In this document: positions 52,120 through 62,628 of the stretch, one piece after another
How the letters are laid out: each line of letters begins with the position of its first letter
How positions within the stretch are numbered: position 1 is the first letter of the stretch
Assembly: GCA_004123355.1 (NCBI GenBank)
Contig: SCHM01000004.1
Coordinates: 5,297,017-5,361,016, forward strand
Reading direction: 5' to 3'
DNA length: 64,000 nt
Source of the DNA: Amphirosellinia nigrospora
Taxonomy: Eukaryota; Ascomycota; Sordariomycetes; Xylariales; Xylariaceae
Program-made: the position numbers and the translations under genes
The notes under the pieces: generated by a model
Told to the model about the DNA's origin: nothing
The model's database searches: none
Seen by the model: only the letters and a program-made list of their open reading frames with translations

Positions 52120-53495
52120 TTATAGGAGCTCGAGATCATCACCGCGAGGATCAATATACCCAAGGTCCACGAGAGTATCGAGTGACTGCTGGGCATATTT
52201 GGTAGCGGTCTTGGTATCGCCTGCTTTCCAGAAGAGTCTGCCAAGCACCTCGTATTGCGAGGCCACCATAGTGGGAATATCCTCGGCCTTGACCAGTGCG
52301 AGAATCTCATACGACAAGCGCACCGCGGTCGTGCCATCCAACTCACCGATGGCTTCAAGGACGTCTTTCTGCAGCGACGCTATCTTCTCCCGCCGGTAGT
52401 CCGACGCTGCGACTTCCGTCTTAGAGGCCGTGCAAAGACTGCACTGACACTCAAACCCCCATCGTCGCAGGTCGCGCTGTCTTTTCTCTCTCGGGTGGTT
52501 CATAGGGATATCTAATTATGGATGCTTCGATTAGCGCACGTCGTCATAAATCATCTTAGAGGTGGAAATCTTCATACAGCTGATGGTAATTTCGTCTCCT
52601 ATCTCAATATCTCGGAAGGCAACAACTTTGACGTCGAAGCTAGTAGGGCTGAATCGTACAAATGCGCTGCATTGCTTACGTTAGATTTGCCTCCATAGAA
52701 GAATGGACTATTTCTCACTTTGGTTTACATGCATGGTTGATCCTCTGAATACCCGTGAGCAATTTCGTCAAGATAAATTGTCGGACTGGCATGGACTTAC
52801 AGAAACTTCTGGGTACAGCGCCATATGAGAATCGCCGCCTAACGGGTACGAGAACGCGTTCGTTCCGAGCACATCCTCCATAATATCAACAGCCGCTGTA
52901 CTCGATCTGCCGAGGCTAAGCACCCTGTCCGGGTCCGCGAGCTGTTCGGCTGCCAGGTGAAGATACCGATGTCCAACCTGCTGCTGCATTGCCTTGGGAA
53001 ATGACAAGTCGAGCACCACAGTCGCCCAATCCGTCATAAAGGCCTCGGCGCGGCCGATCTTTCGTGTCGCCACCACTCCCTTTCCCTTCAGAGGCATGTC
53101 GACAATCGCATAGCTCGGTGTGGTCGTATTGAGGCGATGGCCGCCGGGGAACTCCTCGTTAAGCATACCCACACTGTCCGCTGCCGTCTTGGGTTTCGTG
53201 ATGAGGCTGATCCTTGATCGCCATGCTGTGAGTTGCTGTACACGCAGTATTTTACATTTGGGTCCTTCTCTGCTTCTACGCAATCGGGCCGGTGCGTCCA
53301 CGGCGACCAGTCGACAGGCTGAGACCCGATAGTCTCGTCAATAGGCGGTGGGCATCGAAGCTGAGTATCATGTCGCAAGGCAGGCGGCGGGTCTATGAGG
53401 CAGTGTTTCGTTGCTATACCTGTGTCCTCAGCGAATACAGGAAGTGCGCTTAGTAAGAGGGAAACGGTGGCTGGTTTATATCGTGAGTTCTTCAT
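52120..53495 (-). CDS. SET-domain protein with N-terminal signal peptide (fungal SET5/SMYD-like group), one frame break
   Basis: This is a lysine methyltransferase-fold protein. Four exons (52,801-53,495; 52,719-52,744; 52,578-52,666; 52,120-52,511) are joined through introns of 56, 52 and 66 bp. With one base added they give an exact 400-aa frame. The first 22 residues (MKNSRYKPATVSLLLSALPVFA) look like a secretion signal. The SET core runs from GKGVVATRKIGRAEAFM through RINHACKPNAFVRFSP (about 233-248), AFRDIEIGDEITISY and the post-SET cysteines FECQCSLC (about 289-296). A 26-bp exon encodes most of the RINHACKPN motif, so correct splicing of that microexon is needed for the AdoMet site. 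The frame slips at 53,212-53,213, where one more base joins HGDQG to ISLITKPKTAADSV. Substrate and compartment are unknown. Confidence 0.85.
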
Positions 53496-55378
53496 TTTTG
53501 CGACAGGCTAGTGAACTCGGTCAAATAGTGGCAGAGGAAGAAGAGTTCGTGAGATTCATCAATAAGCTGGAGATACCTTCCACACAGATATAACAGCACC
53601 GTTGTAGCATGCTTATTGACTTCAATATCTTTCGATCTAGGGACGACCGAGTTAAGCCGCAACGTAGCCATATTAGCCAGAGTGCGGTCAAATAATGCGA
53701 TCTTAAAACTAAGGACCCATTTCCAGAGCGATCTCCACTGTTTGTTAAGCCTCTCGCCAGAATTACTATCAAGAGATTGAAAAGAGAGGCCAGGCAATGT
53801 TAGGTAAAATGACCATCTCTGTGGACCATGCAGGACTGGTATCCTAGGGACCCGCTGCGGTATATTCATTTACTTGAGAGGATCACCATGCGTATTAAAT
53901 GCTAGATATTTGGCTTTCTCGCCTCCAAAGGTTCATACAAGATGTCCGCGGCGACCTCATTTGATTGAGCCGCGCCGCCCGTAATAACCTTGGCCCTGCC
54001 GATCACCGGTTGGACGGGGCGTGTCACCCGCGACATTGCCGAGTTCCGATCGTTATTTCGGGGTAGTCTCCCGCGCTTAGCTCGTCTGACTGGTCTTATA
54101 CCCATACCGCGTCACTTGGCCGGCGGTTAAATTAATTGCAGAGGCCCCCTGTTGGACGAACCCGTGTGGACCATTCTCTCTACTTGAGACGAGCTGTCCG
54201 GGCTTCATAGGATAAGATCTCCTCTAGCAATCAGTAGCATTTACGATGAGTCAAATAGTACATGGTAGTCTTTATATAAATTAGCCATAGCCTAGGATTA
54301 GCATAGAGTGACGTAACGGCTTTGCAGTTTTAATAGTGAATATAATGCTAACAGCTTTTATCTGTGCGTATTGCAATCATTTGTGTATTGTTATAACGAG
54401 GGAACTAGGGTCACTTCCCTCGAGATGGATTTTTTTAGACTGAAAGAAGTTCACGGTCTTTATCTCATAAATTTAGCCAGATTAACACCCTCATAATGAT
54501 TAATGATTAGTACTCAGTAAGGATCCAGTGTGAACGATCGCACGTTTCCTAGCAACTTAACCTACTAGTACCGGAAACTAAGATATCTTGACTTCAGATA
54601 AGTAGACTCAATACTTAAAACCAAAAAAAGAGAAGATTTTCATCACCTAAGATCAGCTCCCCCTATCATGGAATAGACCTACCTCACTATACCACAATGC
54701 TATCTTTAAAAAAGATAGAGCGTTGTCAAATCGTTTATTCGACCACATACAGTTAACTATATATGTATTATATAAGGCTCTCTAGATAAAAATAAAAGAC
54801 AAAAGTCTTATTTCATGCTAATTATTACTACTAGGATTGAAAAAACTTTCTTGGGGTTTCCGTCGACGATAAAATGAAAGGTTAGCCAGAACTGCCGTTA
54901 GCCATTTAGCAACGGCTTTGGCTTGACATAGTATTGACGAAAAGGGTAGTATGAAAAGAAATAAAAGCGCTCCCGCGGCTAGGAGGGACTACGTTGGGTC
55001 CCTGAGGGTTCCGAATTGAGTAGGAGAACAAATACCATATAAATACTCGGACAAAACGGGGAACACAATATTATCATATTATTCACCTTGGTATCTAAAT
55101 GAATGTAGTGCCTCATTCGTTCATTATGTATGCGTAAGGTATATCTCAAGCAGCACTACCTATTCTATTGTGCTTTTTAGTAAAGAAAAAAGCCGCTTTC
55201 ATATCTATTCTAGCAAAAACAAGCCTGCTTCCCAACCACGCATATCCATCTCAAACGCTTACTACACGGATAGTGGGGTTCTCCTACGATCCCTAGATAA
55301 GCAGTCCTCACAAGAAAGACTGTCCTCTCCGTCCAGCCCTTAAGTCTCAGGTGTACTGGACCCGTCGCCCATATTGAA
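53496..55378. other. 1.9 kb without a supported gene
   Basis: A 125-codon minus frame at 53,492-53,869 overlaps the SET start and is probably leader or chance. From about 54,230 to 55,320 the DNA is moderately AT-rich with only short frames. The end near 55,330 should be the 3' flank of the BCS1-like gene. No repeat or mobile element is obvious. Confidence 0.35.
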
Positions 55379-57467
55379 TTATCCCTCGTCTATTCCCAGT
55401 ACACTGCGGCTCACGAACGGCATACTCACAGGTACCATTCTAACACTTGATAGTGACCCTGGGGAGCTCACAAAGCTGGTAATTGGCCTTGGTCGGTTGA
55501 CCTCATTTGCCTCGGTGTTTGAGCCAGCCTCTGCTTTGGCATTTGCTTCCGCGTTCTGCTTCTCAGCCTTCTTAGACTTCCTCCGAGCGTCTTCCTCTGC
55601 CCTGCGTTGCTCCGCTATGACCCATTCGGCGATTTTATCGACGGCGGTGGTGGCTGAATGTAGGTGTCGCAGGAGATAACCTTGTAGCTGCGCGGGCGTG
55701 AACGTCGTTTCAGGCACTTGTTTCGAGAACTCCTGCGCTAGGGCCTGGAGCTCCTCGTCCGTCTGATGCTGGTCAATTTTCTGCCCGTCCTCGGCGATCG
55801 TCATGCGCTTCTTTGCCTTGGCACTCTCAGGGTCGTCGTCTTCGGAGGGTCCGCCAGGCGACATGTCTAATCTCCCCGTCTTCATCATTCGCAAGAATAT
55901 CTGTTCCGCACCTTGACGCGTCATATGGCCCATGTAGACTTTTACATCGATGCGGCCCGGACGCACGAGTGCCTCGTCTAGCTTATCTGGGACATTAGAT
56001 GTCATGATGACGACACGACCTTCTCTGTCAAGTTGAGTTAGAATATTTACCTATGGAAAGTTGGTAGGTACTTGTCAAGAGTTCTCGGAGCATATCGTCG
56101 AGGGAGCACGCGAGGGTAAACGCTTTACTACATAGTATGGAAGTTAAAAAAGACATGATACTTACTGTGAGGCAATACCGTCTAAGACATTGAGAAGTCC
56201 AGAGAAAGAGCACTTTTGGCGACTGCGGGTTATCCTCTTTCCTTTATCGTTGCCGCTCCCGTCCTCTTCATCGTTATGCCTGAAGCCCACAGCATCAATA
56301 TCCTCGAGGAGGACGAAGCAGCGGGCTGGTAACATGGCGAAGAGAGACGCCAGCTCGTATTCTGTTGTAAAATATCAGTACGGATTCCCTTATAATATAC
56401 CATTTGGTGGCTCCAGAGATAAACGTATAAGTATATAGGGAACTATGCCACTTCATGCTCGAGACCGGATTGCAAGGCAACCAGTTACAGAAAGCAACAT
56501 ACCGTGAATGCTTGAAAAGTTCACTATGTATAGGTTTAGACCGAAAAAGCCAGCCAGGGCCAAGGAGAGGGAGGATTTTCCGCATCCTGGGGGGCCATGC
56601 AGAAGATAGCCTCGGCGGTACGGAATGCCGTTCTCGCTGTAAAACTGCCGTCTTTGGGGATCCAGGTATTTCTTCAGGTCACTGAGGAGGTTCTTTTTGA
56701 CATCGTCATCGAGATAGATTGTGTCGAGCGGACGTACGGGTTTTACCGCCGAAATAGACCAGTGGCCCTCCCTAGAACTCAAGATAGTCACAGAAGTCTG
56801 TTTTTGGGCCTCAGCCATCTCACGACAAGTCTCCAGAAAAGCCCGGATAGGTGCGATGGACCAACCCAAACAAGTGATAGTGATACTTTCCCTGGTCTTA
56901 GACATGTGCACCATCGGCCATAGTAATCGAAGCTTGGGGGACGTCGCCGGGGGCGTCCTTCTTGACACTGTGTTTATCATCACGCAGAATAGCAAACAGG
57001 TTCCAGCCGTAGAAGAACCACGTCGTCTTGAAGGCGGGTGTGAATTTGATGTAGCTCGCCTTTTTGGGATCTAGCTCACGCTGCGACAGGCCCCTTCCTA
57101 TAGGGCCATGGGACTTGAATCTCGCGGCCGAGAGCGTCTGCGCCGTGTACTCCTTGACGAAGTGACGGCGCGATTCCCTCTCAGTCAGCCAGTTGAAGAC
57201 GTGGAAGTACAATTCGTCGCCAGTCTTGATAGTAACAGCCGACGTGAAAAAGATTCTGGTGTAGTGACGCAGGCGCCAGAACAAGTCGACCAGGTGTGGG
57301 AGAACAGACGTGACGAGATTCCACCTAGTCAGCACACGTTCTGCGGCCGTCGAGTTTACGAGACTGAATGCGTTGTAGACGATGCTGCGTAGGACATTAA
57401 TGCCGGGTCTATCTGTGTGGAGGAGCGGCCCGGCAGCAGCGCCCGATATATGAAAGGGTTGGACCAT
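55379..57467 (-). CDS. BCS1-like AAA ATPase, one frame break
   Basis: It is related to the mitochondrial Bcs1 translocase/chaperone, but belongs to the expanded fungal BCS1-like group, so a role in complex III assembly should not be assumed. Exons are 56,503-57,467, 56,166-56,361 and 55,379-56,024, with introns of 141 bp each. The N-terminal BCS1 domain (FNWLTERESRRHF; SITITCLGWSIAPIRAFLE) is followed by Walker A GPPGCGKSS (about residue 290), Walker B CFVLLEDIDAV, and MTSNVPDKLDEALVRPGRID with the arginine finger. The C-terminal tail is charged (RRAEEDARRKSKKAEKQNAE, coiled-coil-like). Between ITMADGAH and MSKTRES (about 56,885-56,910) the frame is off by plus one or minus two. Otherwise the spliced product is about 601 aa. 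Confidence 0.85.
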
Positions 57468-60279
57468 GCTGACGATGCCGCGATGTCAGAGTGTCAGGAG
57501 GAGCGAATCACGGGAAGTTGCTCAGATGGGACTTTGGGGAGGGGCCGACGCCGGGTGGATATGGCCAATACGAAGGTGCCGGGCCATGCATATGTAGGTA
57601 GGCATAGGACTGCTACTATTCTCGTTCCTATACCCAAGTATTCCTCCTTACCTCCAGGCTCCCACGCGCAGCCTTACGTATAGTGAGTGACGGGGTGAGG
57701 CAAACGTGGGTGGGGCGCGTATCAGCTATCTAGCACCTAGATACCTGTTGGGAAAGGGGCTGTCGGCTGCCTATGGGTGCTTGCCTGGAGGATCAGGATG
57801 GCAGTGCAGCTGTAACAAGTTATTAGCTAAGGTTGGTAGTATGAAAATGGTAACAAATGGTGGATAGCTGATCTGAGCCGAGTGAGTGAGTGAGTGAGTG
57901 AGTGAGTTGTCGGGCCAGACAGGTTAAGTAAGGTGAAGGATAATAAGATTATGAAGAGAATTAGTACGCTGTGTCTAATTATCAGGTATGTGTGTAGGTA
58001 TTTATAATCAAGGCATGTTAAATGTCTGTAAAATGAGGTGAATAATGGAGAATTCAAAGGAAGTCGAAGTATGTAGATTGGACAGCTGCAGTCCTAGTTG
58101 GCCTACACCAACATAGGTAGGTACCGGCCTGGCTCCAGATGTTAGCAGTCCTGGAAGTATTTATAAGTGCTTGTACCTTCCCATCTGCACCATAGAGGCA
58201 CAAAGAGACCTACATTAAATATGTAGTTCCTTCTTCCTCTCCAAGGTTGCTTGCTTGCTTATATGCACCTTTTACCAGCTGCGCCTGCCAGTCCAGCAGC
58301 TTCCCGTACCTAAAGTGGGGTGTCTTTGGCATCAATGTGCCGCTTAGCTCCGCCGTTTTGTTGCCCCGCATCGGCATTGCATACCCTTTGAGTACACAAA
58401 ATACAAGATGAGATGAATTCATTCTTTAGAATGCTGCAGCTAATCTATGGGTTTACTAACTCCTAAAGCGACCTGGTGAGCTTTCTCCATGGCGCTCCAT
58501 GGTGGGGTAGAAATCAGATTCGGGGTTGGAAAGTTATCAGTTCCCTTGAACGTCTTGCCATCCATTCGTCGTGTCTCGCCAAATCCTCATCCTTAAGCCT
58601 GCTTTTATTCATTTTTGCCTCAACTATCAGTGCAAGGCCTTGGAAGTACCGAGAGCAGAAGATCAATCGTCGGGTTCGAAGACATCAATTGGCAAAAAGC
58701 ATCATAATTGAAGCATCAGAATTCGGTAGTAATAACGCTTAGACACACTAGAACGGACCCCAGTCGTGCAGCCAAGGACGCAATCCGGTCCTTACAATAC
58801 AGTTGAGAATTATTATAAGTGGATCTTATAAAGCTCGCGTTTTCGTTCTTATAGTAGCAGAACGCATGCTGCTCTTTCTATGTTTATTGTGAGCGCGCTT
58901 ATATCAAGAATCGAATTTTTGGAACATGTCTCCCGTCAGAAAATTGTGGAAAGAAAATGCTACTGCCTGCATGAACATCGCTTTGACAGTGTTCCAAGGG
59001 CTGCAATTTCTTCTGACATCTAAAACTTGGGTTCTTCGGGGTGATGAATGGCCCGTAATGGAACATGCTTCTAGTGATCGATGGCGAGCGTAGACGGCCC
59101 ATTTCATTCGATATCTTAAGGCCTTAAATATTATCAAAAGAGATTCTTTAGCGGCCTAACAAGATCTCGAGCTGCTTTTTAGTATGATTAATCCTCTTAC
59201 TTTTCCATAGCCTCCAATAAGCCTACTTGGGTATCTTTAGGAGTCGGTCATAAAAAGTTGTGATTATAATTGTTACTACTATTTCTAGTGTTATTTCGAG
59301 GATTTTGTCACTTATCGTTTTACTTCCTGGGTGTGTTCTTAATGGTTATTAAAGCTACTGCTTTTATACGGACTTTTTCAAGATTATTTTTAAGCTGTTG
59401 TTGAAGTTAACGCTTCTACTTATAGAGGCTATTTCTTTCTAGAGTTTCTCCGAATAAGTCTTTGTCGAGGTTACAGCTTCCTAGCCACCATCCTCGGTAC
59501 TGATATTGACTAAACCAAAATATCCGATATAGTAAGTGACCCCTCTGCCGTAAGCCCGCTATTGCACCGGGCCCGTCTTGGCGACATCGCCCGCGCATAC
59601 CGCAGAAGGCTGTTTTCCTTGCTTTTGGGTACTGTAGCTAGGCCGCCCCAAGTAATTAAGGAAGTTGGACATGGAATGAGTAGCCAACGTGGAGGGTAGA
59701 GCCTAATGCGCCTAGTTGAGAGCAAGGGCTGGAATAGAATTTCGTTGTGATACCATCTCGTTTTATAGAGAGGAGTATACTATTGTTTATGGCTTGACGC
59801 TAAATCCGATCTATGTGTCTCTAGAACTTGCTGTGTACTAGTTCGTCGACATTGACATGCCAATCAATTGTTTACCAGTAGGAGGCAGGATGAAAATTGG
59901 CTTTATAAAATATCGCCACGTCGCGGTCTGTTTGTATTAGGTTCCTAGGAACTTGTACCACTGTTCTGTTACTAACATGCTTTTCGTTGGAGTTTTCTCT
60001 CCCTAGGCGGAGAAGCAAGCTATATGCTTAGGTATCTCGTCTGTGCCAACCATTTCCATTTCCTTAGTATCAAATCAGCCGAGCTAGGCATAACGTGCCT
60101 AGATGGACTTGCCCTCCATGAAGATTCATTCGAGTTCCTCAAGATGCGCCTTCCGGTCAGCAGAAGGCATGACGCTCGGATCTTTGCTACAGTCCCTGAC
60201 AACGAAACTGAGCTATCCTTTGGCTCTATTCATATATATCGAATCGGTGAATGTGAGTGCATCCAGATACCACGCAAGC
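57468..60279. other. 2.8 kb without a clear gene; coding-like fragments and a short microsatellite
   Basis: It includes the BCS1-like promoter (TATGTAGGTAGGCATAGG near 57,590) and a GAGT repeat at 57,881-57,907. At about 58,918-59,095 a plus-strand frame reads like protein (KLWKENATACMNIALTVFQG and MEHASSDRWRA) before a TAG. About 59,536-59,697 gives another such patch (ARLGDIARAYRRRLFSLLLG). I do not recognise either; they may be decayed gene or transposase remnants. The 70- and 88-codon frames at 58,210-58,422 and 58,476-58,742 are unsupported. Confidence 0.3.
57881..57907. repeat. GAGT tetranucleotide microsatellite
   Basis: About seven head-to-tail GAGT units lie in the non-coding region upstream of the BCS1-like gene. 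Confidence 0.85.
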
Positions 60280-61634
60280 TCATTGTGGTGGCATCTGGTC
60301 TTCCCATGGTGGCGGACAGCCATCGAGATCAGATAACATGGCATCAAGTTTCCCTCTACATTCCTTTAGAATCTCGCATCTCTCGTATAGATCCATCCAC
60401 ATCCGGTCTAGTCGTCGGGCATCTCGTAGAGACTGGCCCAGCTCGTCAACTTGATCCGCAATCCGGTGTGGTCGTCGGGTATCTGGTAGAGACTGGCGTA
60501 GCTTGGCAACCTGATATGCAATTCTCGATTGTATCTGAGCTCTGGATTGAATGGCTATCATTCGTAACGGAGATTCGTCTAGCTCTTCGGGTCGAGCTGG
60601 AGCAGCGGTCTTGACATGCCCGTTGTCGAGAACACTGGCTTCTGCGTGAGATCTGTTGCAGCAGTCATAACTTGACCCGATGTGGAGGATAATGATGTCG
60701 GCATGAAATTAGTTCCATCCCCTCCGGTAGTCGTGGCCGGTGCTTGTGGCCGAATCGACAAGGACGAGATCCCTGCCGCATTGGAGCTGGCCATTCAATG
60801 CTTCCCGTGTCTCCGACAGTCGTGGATATGGTACATGATACCCACTCGATACCGGCGCCGGGCGTGCCGCAAGCGTCGCTGACGTCTGGTTTGAGCCCCG
60901 GACCGTGTGGGTCGGCTGTAGAAAGCCGATGCCGCCACCCGAAACCCGCCGTCGCTTGGGGTTGCTTCGCGATACGGCTATATCGTCATGGAAGGGGTTG
61001 CAGCCGTCGACGGCCTTCTCGTCGCCGCTCCATGTCGCACCGCTCTCTACAGCGCCAGCTGTTGCTTGGCCTGGTTGGCTTAGTTGCGGTGCATTGTGGT
61101 TGCCAAAGTTAGATCGTGCGCCACAAGCTCGTGCACCTTATGGCTTTCCTCGGGTTCTCATTCGCATCTCTTGTCGTGCTTGTTGTGTCTTGGCTCAATT
61201 GGGGAAGACTACCGTTCCTAGAGTAGGAAAACACATCATGAGCGGATCGGGCTGCAGGGGTATCCTCGTTTGCGTTTCTTATCGCGCTGTCCGTTGCTTG
61301 ATTTGATCGTCGAGTATCGTAGCACTCAAACCCTGAAGAAAGATTGGCCTGTATATCTTGCTCATCCAAGACACGTCTGCCGCCACGTCGGTTGTCGTTT
61401 GACTCACTTGAGGAACATAGCGCTCCAATGATCCGCCGACCCTATTCCGCCTTCACTGATAGAATTCAAACTATCTGGAACTGATGTCGACTCATCAATG
61501 GGCCACCCGCCCAGGCGAAGCGCCGCCGCAGCTATTTGACGGAGTGTATCGTGGTCCATGAGCGCATCCGCTAGAAGGTCCTGCCCTGTAGTGTCTATTG
61601 GGAGATCATCCATGTGCCGCCGTGTTGCTTCCAA
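60280..61634 (-). CDS. Unrecognised protein, disordered with NLS-like motif and C-terminal coiled-coil repeats; frame broken several times
   Basis: I do not recognise the family. Successive minus-strand frames overlap and hand over to each other. They are 61,404-61,634 (MEATRRHMDDLPIDTTGQDL), 61,109-61,369, a long open stretch from about 61,103 to 60,700 (NAPQLSQPGQATAGAVESG; SNPKRRRVSGGG, NLS-like), 60,579-60,794, and a C-terminal frame ending at 60,280. The C-terminus contains a 20-residue repeat (RIAYQVAKLRQSLPDTRRPH and RIADQVDELGQSLRDARRLD) with heptad spacing, encoded by a 60-bp tandem duplication. At least four shifts are needed, so the exact protein is uncertain. A further upstream exon beginning MESSASSYRGCC (about 61,774), with GT/AG-bounded sequence between, is possible. 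Composition suggests a nuclear protein. Confidence 0.4.
60405..60524. repeat. 60-bp tandem duplication encoding a coiled-coil repeat
   Basis: Two units (60,405-60,464 and 60,465-60,524) share GTCGTCGGG, ATCT, GTAGAGACTGGC and TGCAAT blocks. On the minus strand each encodes a 20-residue heptad-like segment. Keeping the frame across the duplication supports the minus strand as the coding strand. Confidence 0.7.
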
Positions 61635-62097
61635 ATCTGCCTGCCGGAATACGATAACCCCAATATCAGAGTTCCAAAGGTGAGGAGTCCTTACGTAAAA
61701 CCAGGCGTGATGTTTTGCTACTCACGAGGCACAACAACAGCCTCTGTAGGACGAAGCGGAGGATTCCATGAGGGCGCAAACAACCGCCGTGAATGACGTA
61801 AAACCACTACCTACCTACCTCTCCCTCGATTAGGTATCTAACTAGGTAACTCCATTCACCCACGAGGCAAGCTCGGAATAGAGCAAACAGTTATGGGAGA
61901 AATGCGACCTGTCATTGGGTCTATCTCATTTATGATATCCCGAAATGGTAAAGAGAAAAGGAAGTACGTTGGTGGTAACATAATTGACTTGTGTCGAACT
62001 ATGTAAACTACGTAAGGCGAGACAAGGCTCAGCTACTGCGGGGATGCTGGCATACATCCTTTATTTGGTTAAGTGTATCTAGATGTGAGGGCGTCCC
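61635..62097. other. Upstream region of the unrecognised gene
   Basis: A CTACCTACCTACCT cluster at about 61,807-61,820 and ACTAGGTAACT nearby match the GGTAGGT-type motif seen at other promoters here. A possible extra first exon of the minus-strand gene lies at about 61,735-61,776. Confidence 0.3.
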
Positions 62098-62466
62098 CTA
62101 ATTCAACGGTATTTCTGAGAAGCCAGGGGATGGAGTGTCTTTCGTTATATATGGCACGTGGCTCGGTACCCTAGATTTGGCTGATAGCTCGCCTTGCATT
62201 TCCCAATAAAAAGACGCGTTAGTACGAGTACCGCTCCACAACTTAAGGCTCGGGATAGTATTGTTAGATCTTCTAATGATTCTCTTATTGATCGATGCAA
62301 GAACAATCGTAATCAACACTAGCCATACGCACAAAACTTTCCGGACGGACGGTGACAAAAAAAAAAGTGTAGAGACTCCGGATGCCGCCATTGCATTGAA
62401 ACGCCGCCATGTTCCCTCCCATGCTTGCTCGTAGTATGCAGAAACCAAGGTCGTTCTTCGAGGCAT
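62098..62466 (-). CDS. Possible small membrane protein of unknown function
   Basis: This is an open frame of 122 codons with one strongly hydrophobic segment (VRKVLCVWLVLITIVLASI, about residues 41-59) flanked by basic residues, as in a single-pass membrane protein. I recognise no family and see no splice partner. It lies between the OM14 3' end and the unrecognised gene, on the same strand as all other genes. It could equally be a chance frame or a fragment. Confidence 0.2.
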   Translation of the reverse strand: MPRRTTLVSAYYEQAWEGTWRRFNAMAASGVSTLFFLSPSVRKVLCVWLVLITIVLASINKRIIRRSNNTIPSLKLWSGTRTNASFYWEMQGELSAKSRVPSHVPYITKDTPSPGFSEIPLN

Positions 62467-62628
62467 CCTCTCTGTAGCATTTCCTCTTTTCTAATGTTAT
62501 TTTAGACAAGCTCTTGTCTATGACTGCTCGCTCTTCTTCTTTCCTTTGTAGAGGTAATATTATGCAGGGGTCAGCCATCCTTCCGTCCAACTATCCACAT
62601 CGCGTGAAGTAGAACATGAGAAATGCAC

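Noticed and set aside
60024-60614. 196-codon plus-strand open frame
   Set aside because: Antisense to the coiled-coil repeat, which makes better protein sense on the minus strand; no domain on the plus strand. Not excluded entirely.
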